Shown here piece by piece: positions 1 through 5,908 of a stretch of 16,155 bases of DNA; the stretch's first letter is position 1, and each line of letters begins with the position of its first letter. A program made the translations under genes and the position numbers. This DNA is from an uncultured Bacteroidales bacterium (GTDB taxonomy: Bacteria; Bacteroidota; Bacteroidia; Bacteroidales; UBA932). Location of the stretch: contig CABTXO010000010.1 in the NCBI GenBank assembly GCA_902488725.1, forward strand, positions 1-16,155, in the 5' to 3' direction. The notes beneath the pieces were generated by a model. The model had not been told where the DNA came from and did not search any database. It worked only from the letters and a program-made list of their open reading frames with translations.

Positions 1-1
1 C

Positions 2-136
2 AATTTCCTGGGGCTGCCGTTCACGACCAGCATCGGGGTCCGCTATGCCTTCAACCTGCCGTCGAACCTGCCGCAGGTCGGGGTTTCGAAACTGCAGCGG
101 CACTATGCGGGCTTCCTGTTCACGCTGGACATGTAA
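2..136 (+). CDS. C-terminal fragment of a probable outer-membrane beta-barrel protein
   Basis: Only the last 44 codons and the TAA stop at 134-136 are visible; the gene begins before the window. The visible residues contain alternating polar/hydrophobic stretches such as TTSIGVRYAFNL. The chain ends in HYAGFLFTLDM, an amphipathic strand rich in aromatic residues, as expected of the last strand of an outer-membrane barrel recognised by the BAM complex. No family can be named from so little. The stop lies only a few bases before the -33 element of the next promoter, so this gene and the YeiH gene are probably separate transcription units. The reading frame is certain to be open here, but the barrel call is an inference from strand pattern alone. 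Confidence 0.5.
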   Translation, partial: NFLGLPFTTSIGVRYAFNLPSNLPQVGVSKLQRHYAGFLFTLDM

Positions 137-139
137 AAT

Positions 140-171
140 TTTGTTTTTAGTACAATATTTTACTAATTTTG
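140..171 (+). promoter_or_regulatory. Bacteroidota-type promoter of the YeiH cluster
   Basis: TTTG at 140-143 and TAATTTTG at 164-171 match the known Bacteroidota -33 (TTTG) and -7 (TAnnTTTG) boxes, with a 20-nt spacer that is within the usual range. Transcription would start near 178, giving a short leader of about 15 nt before the ATG at 193. This excludes the in-frame TTG at 169 as a start, because it overlaps the -7 box. Confidence 0.75.
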
Positions 172-192
172 GGGCTCGTAAATTCAATACGC

Positions 193-1536
193 ATGGACAA
201 CACCAAGAAACGCCCCGAATTCTGGGGCAAAGAAGACTGGCAGGCCTGCTGGCTGGGTTTCATCATCATCCTGATCGCCTGCATCGCCGTCCTCACCAAA
301 GCCTTTGATTTTTCCGCAGTAAAAATTGCAACCTGGTCCATCGGAGAGGCCGGCGCTTCGAACGCCGTTCCCCTGGCCGAGCAGCTGGGCACCTTCGCCT
401 TCTGGCGCAAGTTCCTGGTCACCTTCGGCGTGCTGGGATTCTTGTTTTCGCTCGGCGTCAAACTGCAGGGAGAAAGCGTCAAGCAATATGTTCCCGCCTT
501 CATCGGTCTCTTCGTCATCGCCCTGCTGGTCCGCTTCATCAGCGCGGAGTTCACCCTCAACCGCTATCTGGAATGGGCCTTCTGGGCCTTGCTGGTCGGC
601 CTGCTGATTTCCAACACGGTCGGCGTCCCGCAGTGGCTCAAGCCGGCGATCAAGACGGAATTCTACATCAAGACCGGCCTCGTGATCATGGGCTTCTCGG
701 TGCTCTTCTCGAACATCGCCAAGTTCGGCCTCTACGGTCTGGGCATCGCCTGGATCGTGACCCCCATCGTGATTCTGTTCATGTGGTGGCTGGGCACGAA
801 GGTCCTGAAGATCGACAACAAACCGCTGGTCATCACCCTTTCCACGGCGACCAGCGTCTGCGGCACCAGCGCGGCCATTGCGACGGCAGCGGCCTCCAAG
901 GCCAAAAAGACCGACCTGACGGTGGCGGTGTCCATCTCCATCATCTTCACGGTGCTGATGATGGTCTTCGAACCGATGATCCTCCGGGCGGTGGGCATGA
1001 ACCAGCTCATGGGAGGCTCCCTGATCGGCGGCACCATCGACAGCACGGGTGCGGTCGTGGTGGCCGGAACGGCCCTCGGGCCCGAAGCGCAGACCGCTGC
1101 GGTCCTCGTGAAATCCATCCAGAACATCCTGATCGGCTTCATCGCCTTCTTCGTGGCCGTGTTCTTCGCCACCCATGTGGAGAAGAACGGTGACACCAAA
1201 GTCGGCCCTTCCGAGATCTGGTACCGCTTCCCGAAGTTCATCCTCGGCTTCTTCGCGGCATCCCTGATCGTCTCCTTCCTCGTCCAGCCGCTCTTCGGCG
1301 GGGATCAGGTCGGGGCCATCAACAAGATCCTCGGCCAGTACAAGAACTGGTGTTTCGTGCTGGCCTTCACCAGCATCGGCCTGGACACCAACTTCAAGGA
1401 GATCGGCAGGCAGATGCAGGGCGGCAAGGTGCTCTGGCTCTATGTGGTCGGCCAGACGTTCAATATCGCGCTGACCTGGTTCGCCGTGTGGCTCCTGCTG
1501 TCCGGCGTGCTCTTCCCGGTTCCGTCCCTGAGCTAA
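193..1536 (+). CDS. YeiH/PSE-family putative sulfate exporter, inner-membrane transporter
   Basis: A 447-residue polytopic membrane protein of the YeiH / 'putative sulfate exporter' (PSE, UPF0324) family. About ten hydrophobic helices are visible, beginning at about residues 19-35 and ending at about 413-440. The family's signature half-helix region TATSVCGTSAAIATAA lies at about 218-233, with Cys223, and a second glycine-rich loop LIGGTIDSTGAVVVAG at about 277-292 is also typical. The family is named for a proposed export of sulfate or sulfonate-derived anions, but the substrate is not established for most members, so the anion is unknown here. The start at 193 is chosen because the promoter covers the upstream in-frame TTG. 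The next gene starts at the base after this stop codon, so the two are probably translationally coupled. Family assignment is confident; function is not. Confidence 0.9.
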   Translation: MDNTKKRPEFWGKEDWQACWLGFIIILIACIAVLTKAFDFSAVKIATWSIGEAGASNAVPLAEQLGTFAFWRKFLVTFGVLGFLFSLGVKLQGESVKQYVPAFIGLFVIALLVRFISAEFTLNRYLEWAFWALLVGLLISNTVGVPQWLKPAIKTEFYIKTGLVIMGFSVLFSNIAKFGLYGLGIAWIVTPIVILFMWWLGTKVLKIDNKPLVITLSTATSVCGTSAAIATAAASKAKKTDLTVAVSISIIFTVLMMVFEPMILRAVGMNQLMGGSLIGGTIDSTGAVVVAGTALGPEAQTAAVLVKSIQNILIGFIAFFVAVFFATHVEKNGDTKVGPSEIWYRFPKFILGFFAASLIVSFLVQPLFGGDQVGAINKILGQYKNWCFVLAFTSIGLDTNFKEIGRQMQGGKVLWLYVVGQTFNIALTWFAVWLLLSGVLFPVPSLS

Positions 1537-1809
1537 ATGAACAGAAAAAAGATAGGCAGGATCGTGACGGTTGCCCTGGCGGCCGTCACGGTGCTGACGG
1601 CCGTGTACATCATGGTCCGGGGCCTGGGGTTGCAGCGGGAACTGGATTTCGGGGCGGGAGCCTACTACTACGCGGACATCCCCGACTTCGACAAATACAC
1701 GGGCAAGGCGCATTTCCGCGCGGCCCTGCCGTACGGGGTGTACGTAGCCCTGTTCCTGGCCTGGGGCGCGCTGATGTACGCCGCCTGGAAGTGGATCGAC
1801 AAGAAGTAA
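1537..1809 (+). CDS. Small two-helix membrane protein coupled to the YeiH transporter
   Basis: A 90-residue protein whose ATG follows the YeiH TAA with no spacer (TAAATG), a strong sign of translational coupling. Two hydrophobic segments are visible, at about residues 7-27 and 65-84, both close to positive charges (RKKIGR at the start, WKWIDKK at the end). The central loop of about 37 residues carries the aromatic and acidic stretch DFGAGAYYYADIPDFDKY. I cannot name a family. The arrangement suggests a small accessory subunit, for example one stabilising or regulating the exporter; this is inferred only from context. Codon use and GC match the neighbours, so it is a native gene and not a chance frame. 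Confidence 0.8.
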   Translation: MNRKKIGRIVTVALAAVTVLTAVYIMVRGLGLQRELDFGAGAYYYADIPDFDKYTGKAHFRAALPYGVYVALFLAWGALMYAAWKWIDKK

Positions 1810-1821
1810 TTTTCACTGAAT

Positions 1822-2520
1822 ATGGCAACGTCCAACAAGATGACCGCGACTTGCGGAAAATGCGGCGAACCGCATGAAATCTCCGTCTGGAACGGGATCA
1901 ACATCGGGGAACATCCGGAACTGAAGGAGCAGGTCAAGGACGGTTCCCTCTTCCTGTGGAAATGTCCGCACTGCGGGGCATCCAACCTGGCCCCGTACCA
2001 GGTGCTCTACCACGATCCCGGGGAGCATCTGATGATCTGGCATATTCCTGAAAATACGGTCACGGAAGAACAGCTCGCGGCCGTGACGGCGCAGCTGAAG
2101 GACCTGGAGGGCTATGTGCTGCGCCGGGTGGACGACATCGGCTCGCTGATCGAAAAGGTGAACCTGTTCGATGCCGGTCTGGACGACGTGGTGGTGGAGA
2201 TGTGCAAGTACGTGGCGAAGATGGAACTGACCGGGGCCTCCTCCGAAGAGTCCGGACGACAGGGGCCGGAAAACGGAAACCCGCCCTCGGCAGAGTATGC
2301 CGCCGGCATCCGGCAGGCGCCCTTCAAGTTCTACCGGATCGACGGGGCCGACGACGACCTTATTTTCAGCTATCCGCTGGACGGACAGATGCACGGTGTC
2401 AAGGTCGGCTTCCAGACCTACGAAGACTGCCGCGGCATCGTCTCCCGTAATCCGGTCATGACCCCCGGCTCCGGCTTCGCCCGCATCGACGCCGCCTGGC
2501 TGGAATCCTTCTTCGCGTAG
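1822..2520 (+). CDS. CpXC-domain zinc-ribbon protein
   Basis: A 232-residue soluble protein with no signal peptide or membrane helix. Residues 11-14 (CGKC) and 48-51 (CPHC) form two CxxC knuckles that should bind one zinc ion. The spacing, the text between them (EISVWNGINIGEHPEL, then KDGSLFLWKCPHC) and the following YQVLYHDP are characteristic of the CpXC protein domain (PF14353 type), a family of unknown function. The rest (about 80-232) contains a helical stretch near 83-130, a charged linker, and a C-terminal part that may be a separate small domain. It begins 12 nt after the small membrane protein and is followed 14 nt later by the next gene, so it belongs to the same operon. Its role there is unknown; a metal-dependent regulator or adaptor is one possibility. 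Confidence 0.82.
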   Translation: MATSNKMTATCGKCGEPHEISVWNGINIGEHPELKEQVKDGSLFLWKCPHCGASNLAPYQVLYHDPGEHLMIWHIPENTVTEEQLAAVTAQLKDLEGYVLRRVDDIGSLIEKVNLFDAGLDDVVVEMCKYVAKMELTGASSEESGRQGPENGNPPSAEYAAGIRQAPFKFYRIDGADDDLIFSYPLDGQMHGVKVGFQTYEDCRGIVSRNPVMTPGSGFARIDAAWLESFFA

Positions 2521-2534
2521 GCGAAACTCTTTCC

Positions 2535-3263
2535 ATGCATGATTCGATGAGACGGTTTCTCCTGACGGGAATTCTGGTGTTGCTGGCCGGGAGCCAAGCC
2601 CTCGGCCAACAGGACCTGTTCCGGCCCGTGCCGGACACGGCTTCCGTCCGCCGGGACCCGCAGGAACAACCGAAGGGCACCCGGCAGATTCAGATCACCG
2701 ACGACCGGACCCGAACCCGTTTCGACCGCTTTCTTGATCATGTCGAAGGCGAAGCCAGGATCGGCTGCCTGGTGAGCGATGAATACGTCCGTCCGGACGG
2801 TTTTCTGCTGCTTTCCGGAGGCGTACGGTACCGGCTGCCGAAGGCACCCCTGGCCTTCAGTGTCGAGGGGAACCTCGGCCTTTCGATGGACAACCTGCGG
2901 GCTGTCAGCGAAGCGCAGCGGAACGAAGATGAGGCAGAGGTGCGGCGGTTGATGCGGCAGGAGCAGCGGCTGCAGGAAGTTGCTGTTTTTGCAGACTGGG
3001 TCCTGCTGGACAAGCGCCTCCTCTCTCCCTTCATCGGAATCGGGATCGGGCATGGCTCCTACCGGGCCGACGCGGAAGCCCCCGTCCAAGGCGAATTCGT
3101 CGGTCGGAAGCAGTCCTATTCCACCCTCGTTCCACGCATCGGCCTGGAGATCTCGGACCATCTGCGCATCACCTTCGAAACCCGCTTCACCTCGCGCCGC
3201 GCCTACGCCTACAGCCTCACCGTCAGCCTGCGCATCGCCCGCGACCCCGACGACCCCCGGTAA
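2535..3263 (+). CDS. Secreted hypothetical protein, probable small outer-membrane beta-barrel
   Basis: 242 residues from the ATG at 2535. An in-frame ATG at 2547 (residue 5) gives a more typical signal peptide, MRRFLLTGILVLLAGSQALG, with cleavage before QQ, and may be the real start. The first 55 mature residues are polar and probably unstructured. From about residue 70 the sequence alternates hydrophobic and polar residues in short strands (GFLLLSGGVRYRL, AFSVEGNLGLSM, LLSPFIGIGIGHGSY, TLVPRIGLEIS, LRITFETRFTS, YSLTVSLRIA), as in small outer-membrane barrels. A strongly charged segment at about 126-153, rich in Glu, Arg and Gln, would form a large loop or helix. No family is recognised. It is the last gene of the plus-strand cluster and ends convergently with galK. 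Secretion is well supported; the barrel fold is an inference. Confidence 0.7.
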   Translation: MHDSMRRFLLTGILVLLAGSQALGQQDLFRPVPDTASVRRDPQEQPKGTRQIQITDDRTRTRFDRFLDHVEGEARIGCLVSDEYVRPDGFLLLSGGVRYRLPKAPLAFSVEGNLGLSMDNLRAVSEAQRNEDEAEVRRLMRQEQRLQEVAVFADWVLLDKRLLSPFIGIGIGHGSYRADAEAPVQGEFVGRKQSYSTLVPRIGLEISDHLRITFETRFTSRRAYAYSLTVSLRIARDPDDPR

Positions 3264-3276
3264 CGCAGCTTTTCAA

Positions 3277-3386
3277 GTGTGACCATAAAACCTTGATCCT
3301 GTGAGAAATCCTATCTTTCACCCCAGCCAATCTGGGAGAGAGTGAAAACAAGGATATTCCTTTCAATCAATTAGTTATGGTCACAC
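3277..3386. repeat. 110-bp imperfect palindrome with 12-bp perfect ends (MITE-like or structured RNA)
   Basis: GTGTGACCATAA at 3277-3288 is an exact inverted repeat of TTATGGTCACAC at 3375-3386. Inside, further paired blocks lie in the same nesting order: TTGAT 3293-3297 with ATCAA 3366-3370; ATCCT 3308-3312 with AGGAT 3351-3355; TTTCAC 3316-3321 with GTGAAA 3342-3347; CCCAG 3322-3326 with CTGGG 3332-3336, around a 5-nt loop. The unpaired blocks between them are mostly equal in length on both sides (4/4, 10/10, 3/3). CAA stands directly outside both ends (3274-3276 and 3387-3389), which could be a 3-bp target duplication. The element is visibly more AT-rich than the flanking genes and encodes nothing convincing. 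It lies between two convergent genes. No T-run follows either end, so it is not a standard intrinsic terminator. Confidence 0.6.
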
Positions 3387-3457
3387 CAACGGTACGGTAG
3401 GTTGTGTCGGCCGCCGCGAGCATCTGCTTGGACATCTTCTTTTGCATGGAAGAAGTT

Positions 3458-3489
3458 GGGGCCGCAGAGGAACAATCCTGTGCGACCCC
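3458..3489 (-). terminator. Strong hairpin in the galK 3' untranslated region
   Basis: Read on the minus strand, just after galK, the sequence folds as GGGG-U-CGCA-C-AGGA, loop UUGU, UCCU-C-UGCG-G-CCCC: 12 Watson-Crick pairs, one U-G wobble and one C-C mismatch. It begins 27 nt beyond the galK stop. The wobble forms only in the minus-strand transcript (the plus strand has C-A there), so the structure probably serves the galK mRNA. No U-tract follows the stem (AACUUCUUCC), so it may be a stability element or a factor-assisted stop instead of a classical intrinsic terminator. Confidence 0.5.
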
Positions 3490-3516
3490 TTGTCGTATTA
3501 AGAAATAAAAAATGTG

Positions 3517-4662
3517 CTATTCGATGCGGCGCGCACCGTCGCTGATGACCACGTCGTAAATCTTGGGATCGTGGCCGAACTGCGCCGGGTACTGCTTTTT
3601 CACCTCCGCGATGAAGCCGTCGTACAGTTCTTCCTTGACGAGGTTGATGGTGCAGCCGCCGAAGCCGCCGCCCATGACGCGGGAGCCCGTGACGCCGCAC
3701 TGACGTGCGAGCTTGTTCAGGAAATCCAGTTCCGTACAGCTTACTTCGTAGAGTTTGCTGAGGCCGAAATGCGTCTGGTACATCATTTCGCCCACGGTCT
3801 CGTAGTCACCGCGCTCAAGTGCGTCGCAGACATCCAGCACCCGCTGGACCTCGCCGATGACATATTCAGCGCGCAGGAAGTCTTCGGAGGGAATCTGGTT
3901 CTTGCCTTCTTCGAGCCACTGCCGTTTGGCATCGCTCAGGTACTCCACTTCGGGGTGGTTCTTCTTGATGGCCGCCGCCGCATTCTCGCAGGAGGCGCGC
4001 CGCTTGTTGTAGGCGGAGGATGCCAGTTCGTGCTTGACGCAGGTGTCCACCAAGACCAGTTTGTACCCCTTCGGGTCGAACGGGTAGTACTTGTGTTCCA
4101 GGGTCTTGCAGTTCAGCAGAATCAGGCTTCCGGCCTTGCCGAACAGGGATGCGAACTGGTCCATGATGCCGCAGTTCACGCCGCAGTAGTTGTGTTCGGT
4201 GGACTGGCCGATCTTCGCCAGTTCGAACTTGTCGATTTTGTTCTCGAACAGTTCGTTGATCGCGAATGCGAAGGTGCTCTCCAGCGCTGCCGAGGAAGAC
4301 AGCCCGGCTCCGAGGGGCACATCTCCTGCAAAGACCGTGTTGAAGCCCTCCACGCGGCCGCCGCGCTTGGCGGTCTCGCGGCAGACACCGAAGATGTACC
4401 GCGCCCAGGCCTGCTCCGGCTTGTCCTCTTCCTTGAGACCGAATTCGACGTACTCGTCGTAGTCCAGGGAATAGGCTTTCACCTTCTGTTCTCCGTTCAG
4501 TTTGATTTCGGCCATGATGCCTTTGTCGATCGCACCGGGGAACACGTAGCCGCCGTTGTAGTCGGTGTGTTCGCCGATCAGGTTGATCCGGCCTGCAGAG
4601 GCGAAGAGAGCCCCGCCTTCTCCGAAGAGCGTCCGGAATTTTTCCTGTATCCTGTCTTTCAT
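3517..4662 (-). CDS. galK: Galactokinase
   Basis: Galactokinase of the GHMP kinase superfamily, which phosphorylates galactose with ATP to galactose 1-phosphate, the first committed step of the Leloir pathway, in the cytoplasm. With the start at 4662 it has 381 residues, normal for the family. All three family motifs are present: the galactose-binding signature GRINLIGEHTDY at 24-35 with Arg25; the ATP-binding loop PLGAGLSSSAAL at 116-127; and the C-terminal GGGFGGC at 331-337. Asp168 in GIMDQF is the expected catalytic base. An ATG two codons upstream (4668) is an equally possible start; a more distal one at 4758 lies upstream of the promoter and is rejected. No galT, galE, galM or sugar transporter adjoins it, so galK appears to be a single-gene unit, ending convergently with the plus-strand cluster. 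Confidence 0.96.
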   Translation of the reverse strand: MKDRIQEKFRTLFGEGGALFASAGRINLIGEHTDYNGGYVFPGAIDKGIMAEIKLNGEQKVKAYSLDYDEYVEFGLKEEDKPEQAWARYIFGVCRETAKRGGRVEGFNTVFAGDVPLGAGLSSSAALESTFAFAINELFENKIDKFELAKIGQSTEHNYCGVNCGIMDQFASLFGKAGSLILLNCKTLEHKYYPFDPKGYKLVLVDTCVKHELASSAYNKRRASCENAAAAIKKNHPEVEYLSDAKRQWLEEGKNQIPSEDFLRAEYVIGEVQRVLDVCDALERGDYETVGEMMYQTHFGLSKLYEVSCTELDFLNKLARQCGVTGSRVMGGGFGGCTINLVKEELYDGFIAEVKKQYPAQFGHDPKIYDVVISDGARRIE

Positions 4663-4715
4663 GCCCATGATGGTATTTTTAGTATTATTCCTGGCGAACT
4701 CCCTGTTCGCATCTA

Positions 4716-4723
4716 CAAATTTA
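4716..4723 (-). promoter_or_regulatory. -7 box of the galK promoter
   Basis: On the minus strand this reads TAAATTTG, an exact match to the Bacteroidota -7 consensus TAnnTTTG. It lies about 50 nt before the galK start. No good TTTG is found at the expected -33 distance, so the promoter is weak or needs an activator. Transcription would start near 4709, which decides against any galK start upstream of it. Confidence 0.5.
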
Positions 4724-4770
4724 GCAAAATAAATGAATATCGCTCCCTCCGCCGGCATTTTGCATCGCCC

Positions 4771-5781
4771 TCAATGCGGAAAGTCCAACCGCAGAGCAAC
4801 CGGCCGGTGGTCGCTGACGCCTCCCAGATACCGGGGCCCTGAATAGGTCCGGAGCGGCTTCTCGCCCGCATGAGCATTGTCCCGGACGGTCAGGAACGGC
4901 ACCCGGAGGAGCTGCATCTCCGACCGGTCCCGCAGGCTTTCCGAAACGAAGAACAGGTCTATCAATTCCCAGCGGCCGTCGTAGCGGATGCTCCCTTCCC
5001 CTTTCCGGAACAGGGAATCGGCGCAGGACACGAGTCCGTTCTCCGGCCGCGCCGGATCCGGTGCCAGCCGGGAAAAGGCCGCCCGGTCCGGCGTGTCGTT
5101 GAAATCCCCCATCGCGACGATGTGGGGCCATCCGACCGCCTGCAGCGAATCGGCTGCCTCCCGGAGCCGCTGCAGCGCCACCTCCCGCCGCCAGTCCGTG
5201 CCCGCACCGCCATATTTGGACGGATGGTGGTTGACCAGGAGCGCCAGCCGCCGGCCTTCCTCCGGCAGGACGGACAGGGTCACAAGCAGGATGTCCCGGG
5301 TCCGGAGGGTGTCGGAAGCCCCTGCCGGAGCGCGGACCCGCAACGGTTCCGCGTGCAGGAGACGGAATCTGGACGCCCGGTAGAGCAGGGCCACATCGAT
5401 GCCCCGATGGTCGGGCGACTCGAAGTGCACGATCCTGTAGTCCAGCTTGCGGAGCGCAGTGGTCTGCAGCAGCTGCTCCAGCACGAAGCGATTCTCCACT
5501 TCCGCCAGGCCGACCGCATCGGGCAGCCGTCCCTGTACCGCAGCAGTCCAGAGGATCGTTTTGGCGACGGCCGCACATTTCGCATGGAATTTCCGGCGGG
5601 TCCAGCGCCGGACCCCGAACGAAGAGAATTCCGCATCAGAAGGGCTGTCGGACTGTTCGTCGTCACGCCAGTCGAAGAAATTCTCCACGTTCCAGAACAG
5701 CAGGAAAAGGGAGCCATCTGGTCCGGGCTCCGGTACATTTCCGAGATTCACGATGAACAACAGAAAAACGATAAGTTTCAT
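4771..5781 (-). CDS. Secreted endonuclease/exonuclease/phosphatase-family protein
   Basis: A 336-residue metal-dependent phosphodiesterase of the endonuclease/exonuclease/phosphatase (DNase I-like) superfamily. A short hydrophobic N-terminus (MKLIVFLLFIVNLG) looks like a signal peptide, so it should act in the periplasm or outside. Expected catalytic motifs appear in order: WNVENFFD (Asn31), GLAEVENR (Glu94, metal ligand), VNHHPSKYGG (His185/186), GDFNDTPD (Asp226, Asn228) and VSDHRPV (Asp324-His325). The start at 5781 is supported by GGAGGG four bases upstream, an unusually clear Shine-Dalgarno site for this phylum; an ATG at 5799 lies upstream of it. Many Bacteroidota carry such secreted enzymes, and the substrate (DNA, RNA, or a phosphoester) cannot be told from sequence. 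galK follows but has its own promoter. Confidence 0.88.
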   Translation of the reverse strand: MKLIVFLLFIVNLGNVPEPGPDGSLFLLFWNVENFFDWRDDEQSDSPSDAEFSSFGVRRWTRRKFHAKCAAVAKTILWTAAVQGRLPDAVGLAEVENRFVLEQLLQTTALRKLDYRIVHFESPDHRGIDVALLYRASRFRLLHAEPLRVRAPAGASDTLRTRDILLVTLSVLPEEGRRLALLVNHHPSKYGGAGTDWRREVALQRLREAADSLQAVGWPHIVAMGDFNDTPDRAAFSRLAPDPARPENGLVSCADSLFRKGEGSIRYDGRWELIDLFFVSESLRDRSEMQLLRVPFLTVRDNAHAGEKPLRTYSGPRYLGGVSDHRPVALRLDFPH

Positions 5782-5796
5782 AACTCCCTCCGTGGA

Positions 5797-5804
5797 CAAA
5801 GATG
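5797..5804 (-). promoter_or_regulatory. Possible -7 box for the secreted nuclease-family gene
   Basis: The minus strand reads CATCTTTG, one base from the TAnnTTTG consensus, 16 nt before the ATG. A TTCG (one base from TTTG) lies 22 nt further upstream. If real, the perfect palindrome at 5816-5827 would fall in the spacer of this promoter. This is weak and rests on position and partial match only. Confidence 0.25.
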
Positions 5805-5815
5805 GACCAGGAAAA

Positions 5816-5827
5816 CGGAAATTTCCG
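5816..5827. promoter_or_regulatory. Perfect 12-bp palindrome, operator candidate
   Basis: CGGAAATTTCCG is its own reverse complement. It lies in the 127-nt divergent space between the secreted nuclease-family gene and ychF, and overlaps by two bases the first copy of the direct repeat that starts at 5826. Its position near a possible minus-strand promoter fits an operator for a dimeric regulator; no regulator gene is nearby to name. Confidence 0.4.
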
Positions 5828-5862
5828 AAAGAAACAGAAAATCATTCGAAAGAAACAGAAAA
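5826..5862. repeat. Two 16-bp direct repeats, 21 bp apart, upstream of ychF
   Basis: CGAAAGAAACAGAAAA occurs exactly at 5826-5841 and again at 5847-5862. The period of 21 bp is two helical turns, so both copies face the same side of the DNA, as tandem protein-binding sites do. The second copy ends 14 nt before the ychF -7 box. It could alternatively be a simple duplication of purine-rich sequence. Confidence 0.55.
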
Positions 5863-5876
5863 ACTTTTTTAATGCT

Positions 5877-5884
5877 TAACTTTG
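5877..5884 (+). promoter_or_regulatory. -7 box of the ychF promoter
   Basis: TAACTTTG matches the Bacteroidota -7 consensus TAnnTTTG exactly and lies 24 nt before the ychF ATG. There is no TTTG at the -33 position; that place is taken by the second purine-rich direct repeat, so activation through those repeats is possible. The TTG in this box (5882) is in frame with ychF but is excluded as a start. Confidence 0.6.
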
Positions 5885-5908
5885 TGTGAATATATAAACT
5901 TGTGGATT

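Noticed and set aside
169..192. TTG start at 169 for the YeiH gene
   Set aside because: It overlaps the -7 box of the promoter and would not be in the transcript; the ATG at 193 gives a normal family N-terminus.
184..1713. Long open frame (509 codons) on the minus strand opposite the YeiH gene
   Set aside because: The translation is a low-hydrophobicity run of Asp, Glu, His, Arg and Gly with no domain, as expected for the reverse complement of a GC-rich membrane-protein gene. The plus frame is a clear family member.
1808..1824. The phrase TTTTCACTGAATATG occurs near the CpXC start and again inside mfd near 15530-15545
   Set aside because: A short match, one copy being within coding sequence; most likely coincidence.
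3277..3386. Palindrome as a simple intrinsic terminator for the two convergent genes
   Set aside because: It is much longer than typical terminators, has many internal loops, and neither end is followed by a run of T in the transcript direction.
3277..3489. CRISPR array or 6S-type RNA in the intergenic space
   Set aside because: No repeated unit with spacers is present, and the fold is much shorter than 6S RNA without its large central bubble.
4663..4758. Longer galK start at 4758 (413 residues)
   Set aside because: The extra N-terminal residues are not found in galactokinases, and the -7 box at 4716-4723 lies inside this extension, so that start codon would be upstream of transcription.
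3514..4842. Open frame of 442 codons antisense to galK
   Set aside because: galK on the opposite strand carries all three galactokinase motifs; the antisense product has none and begins without a promoter.
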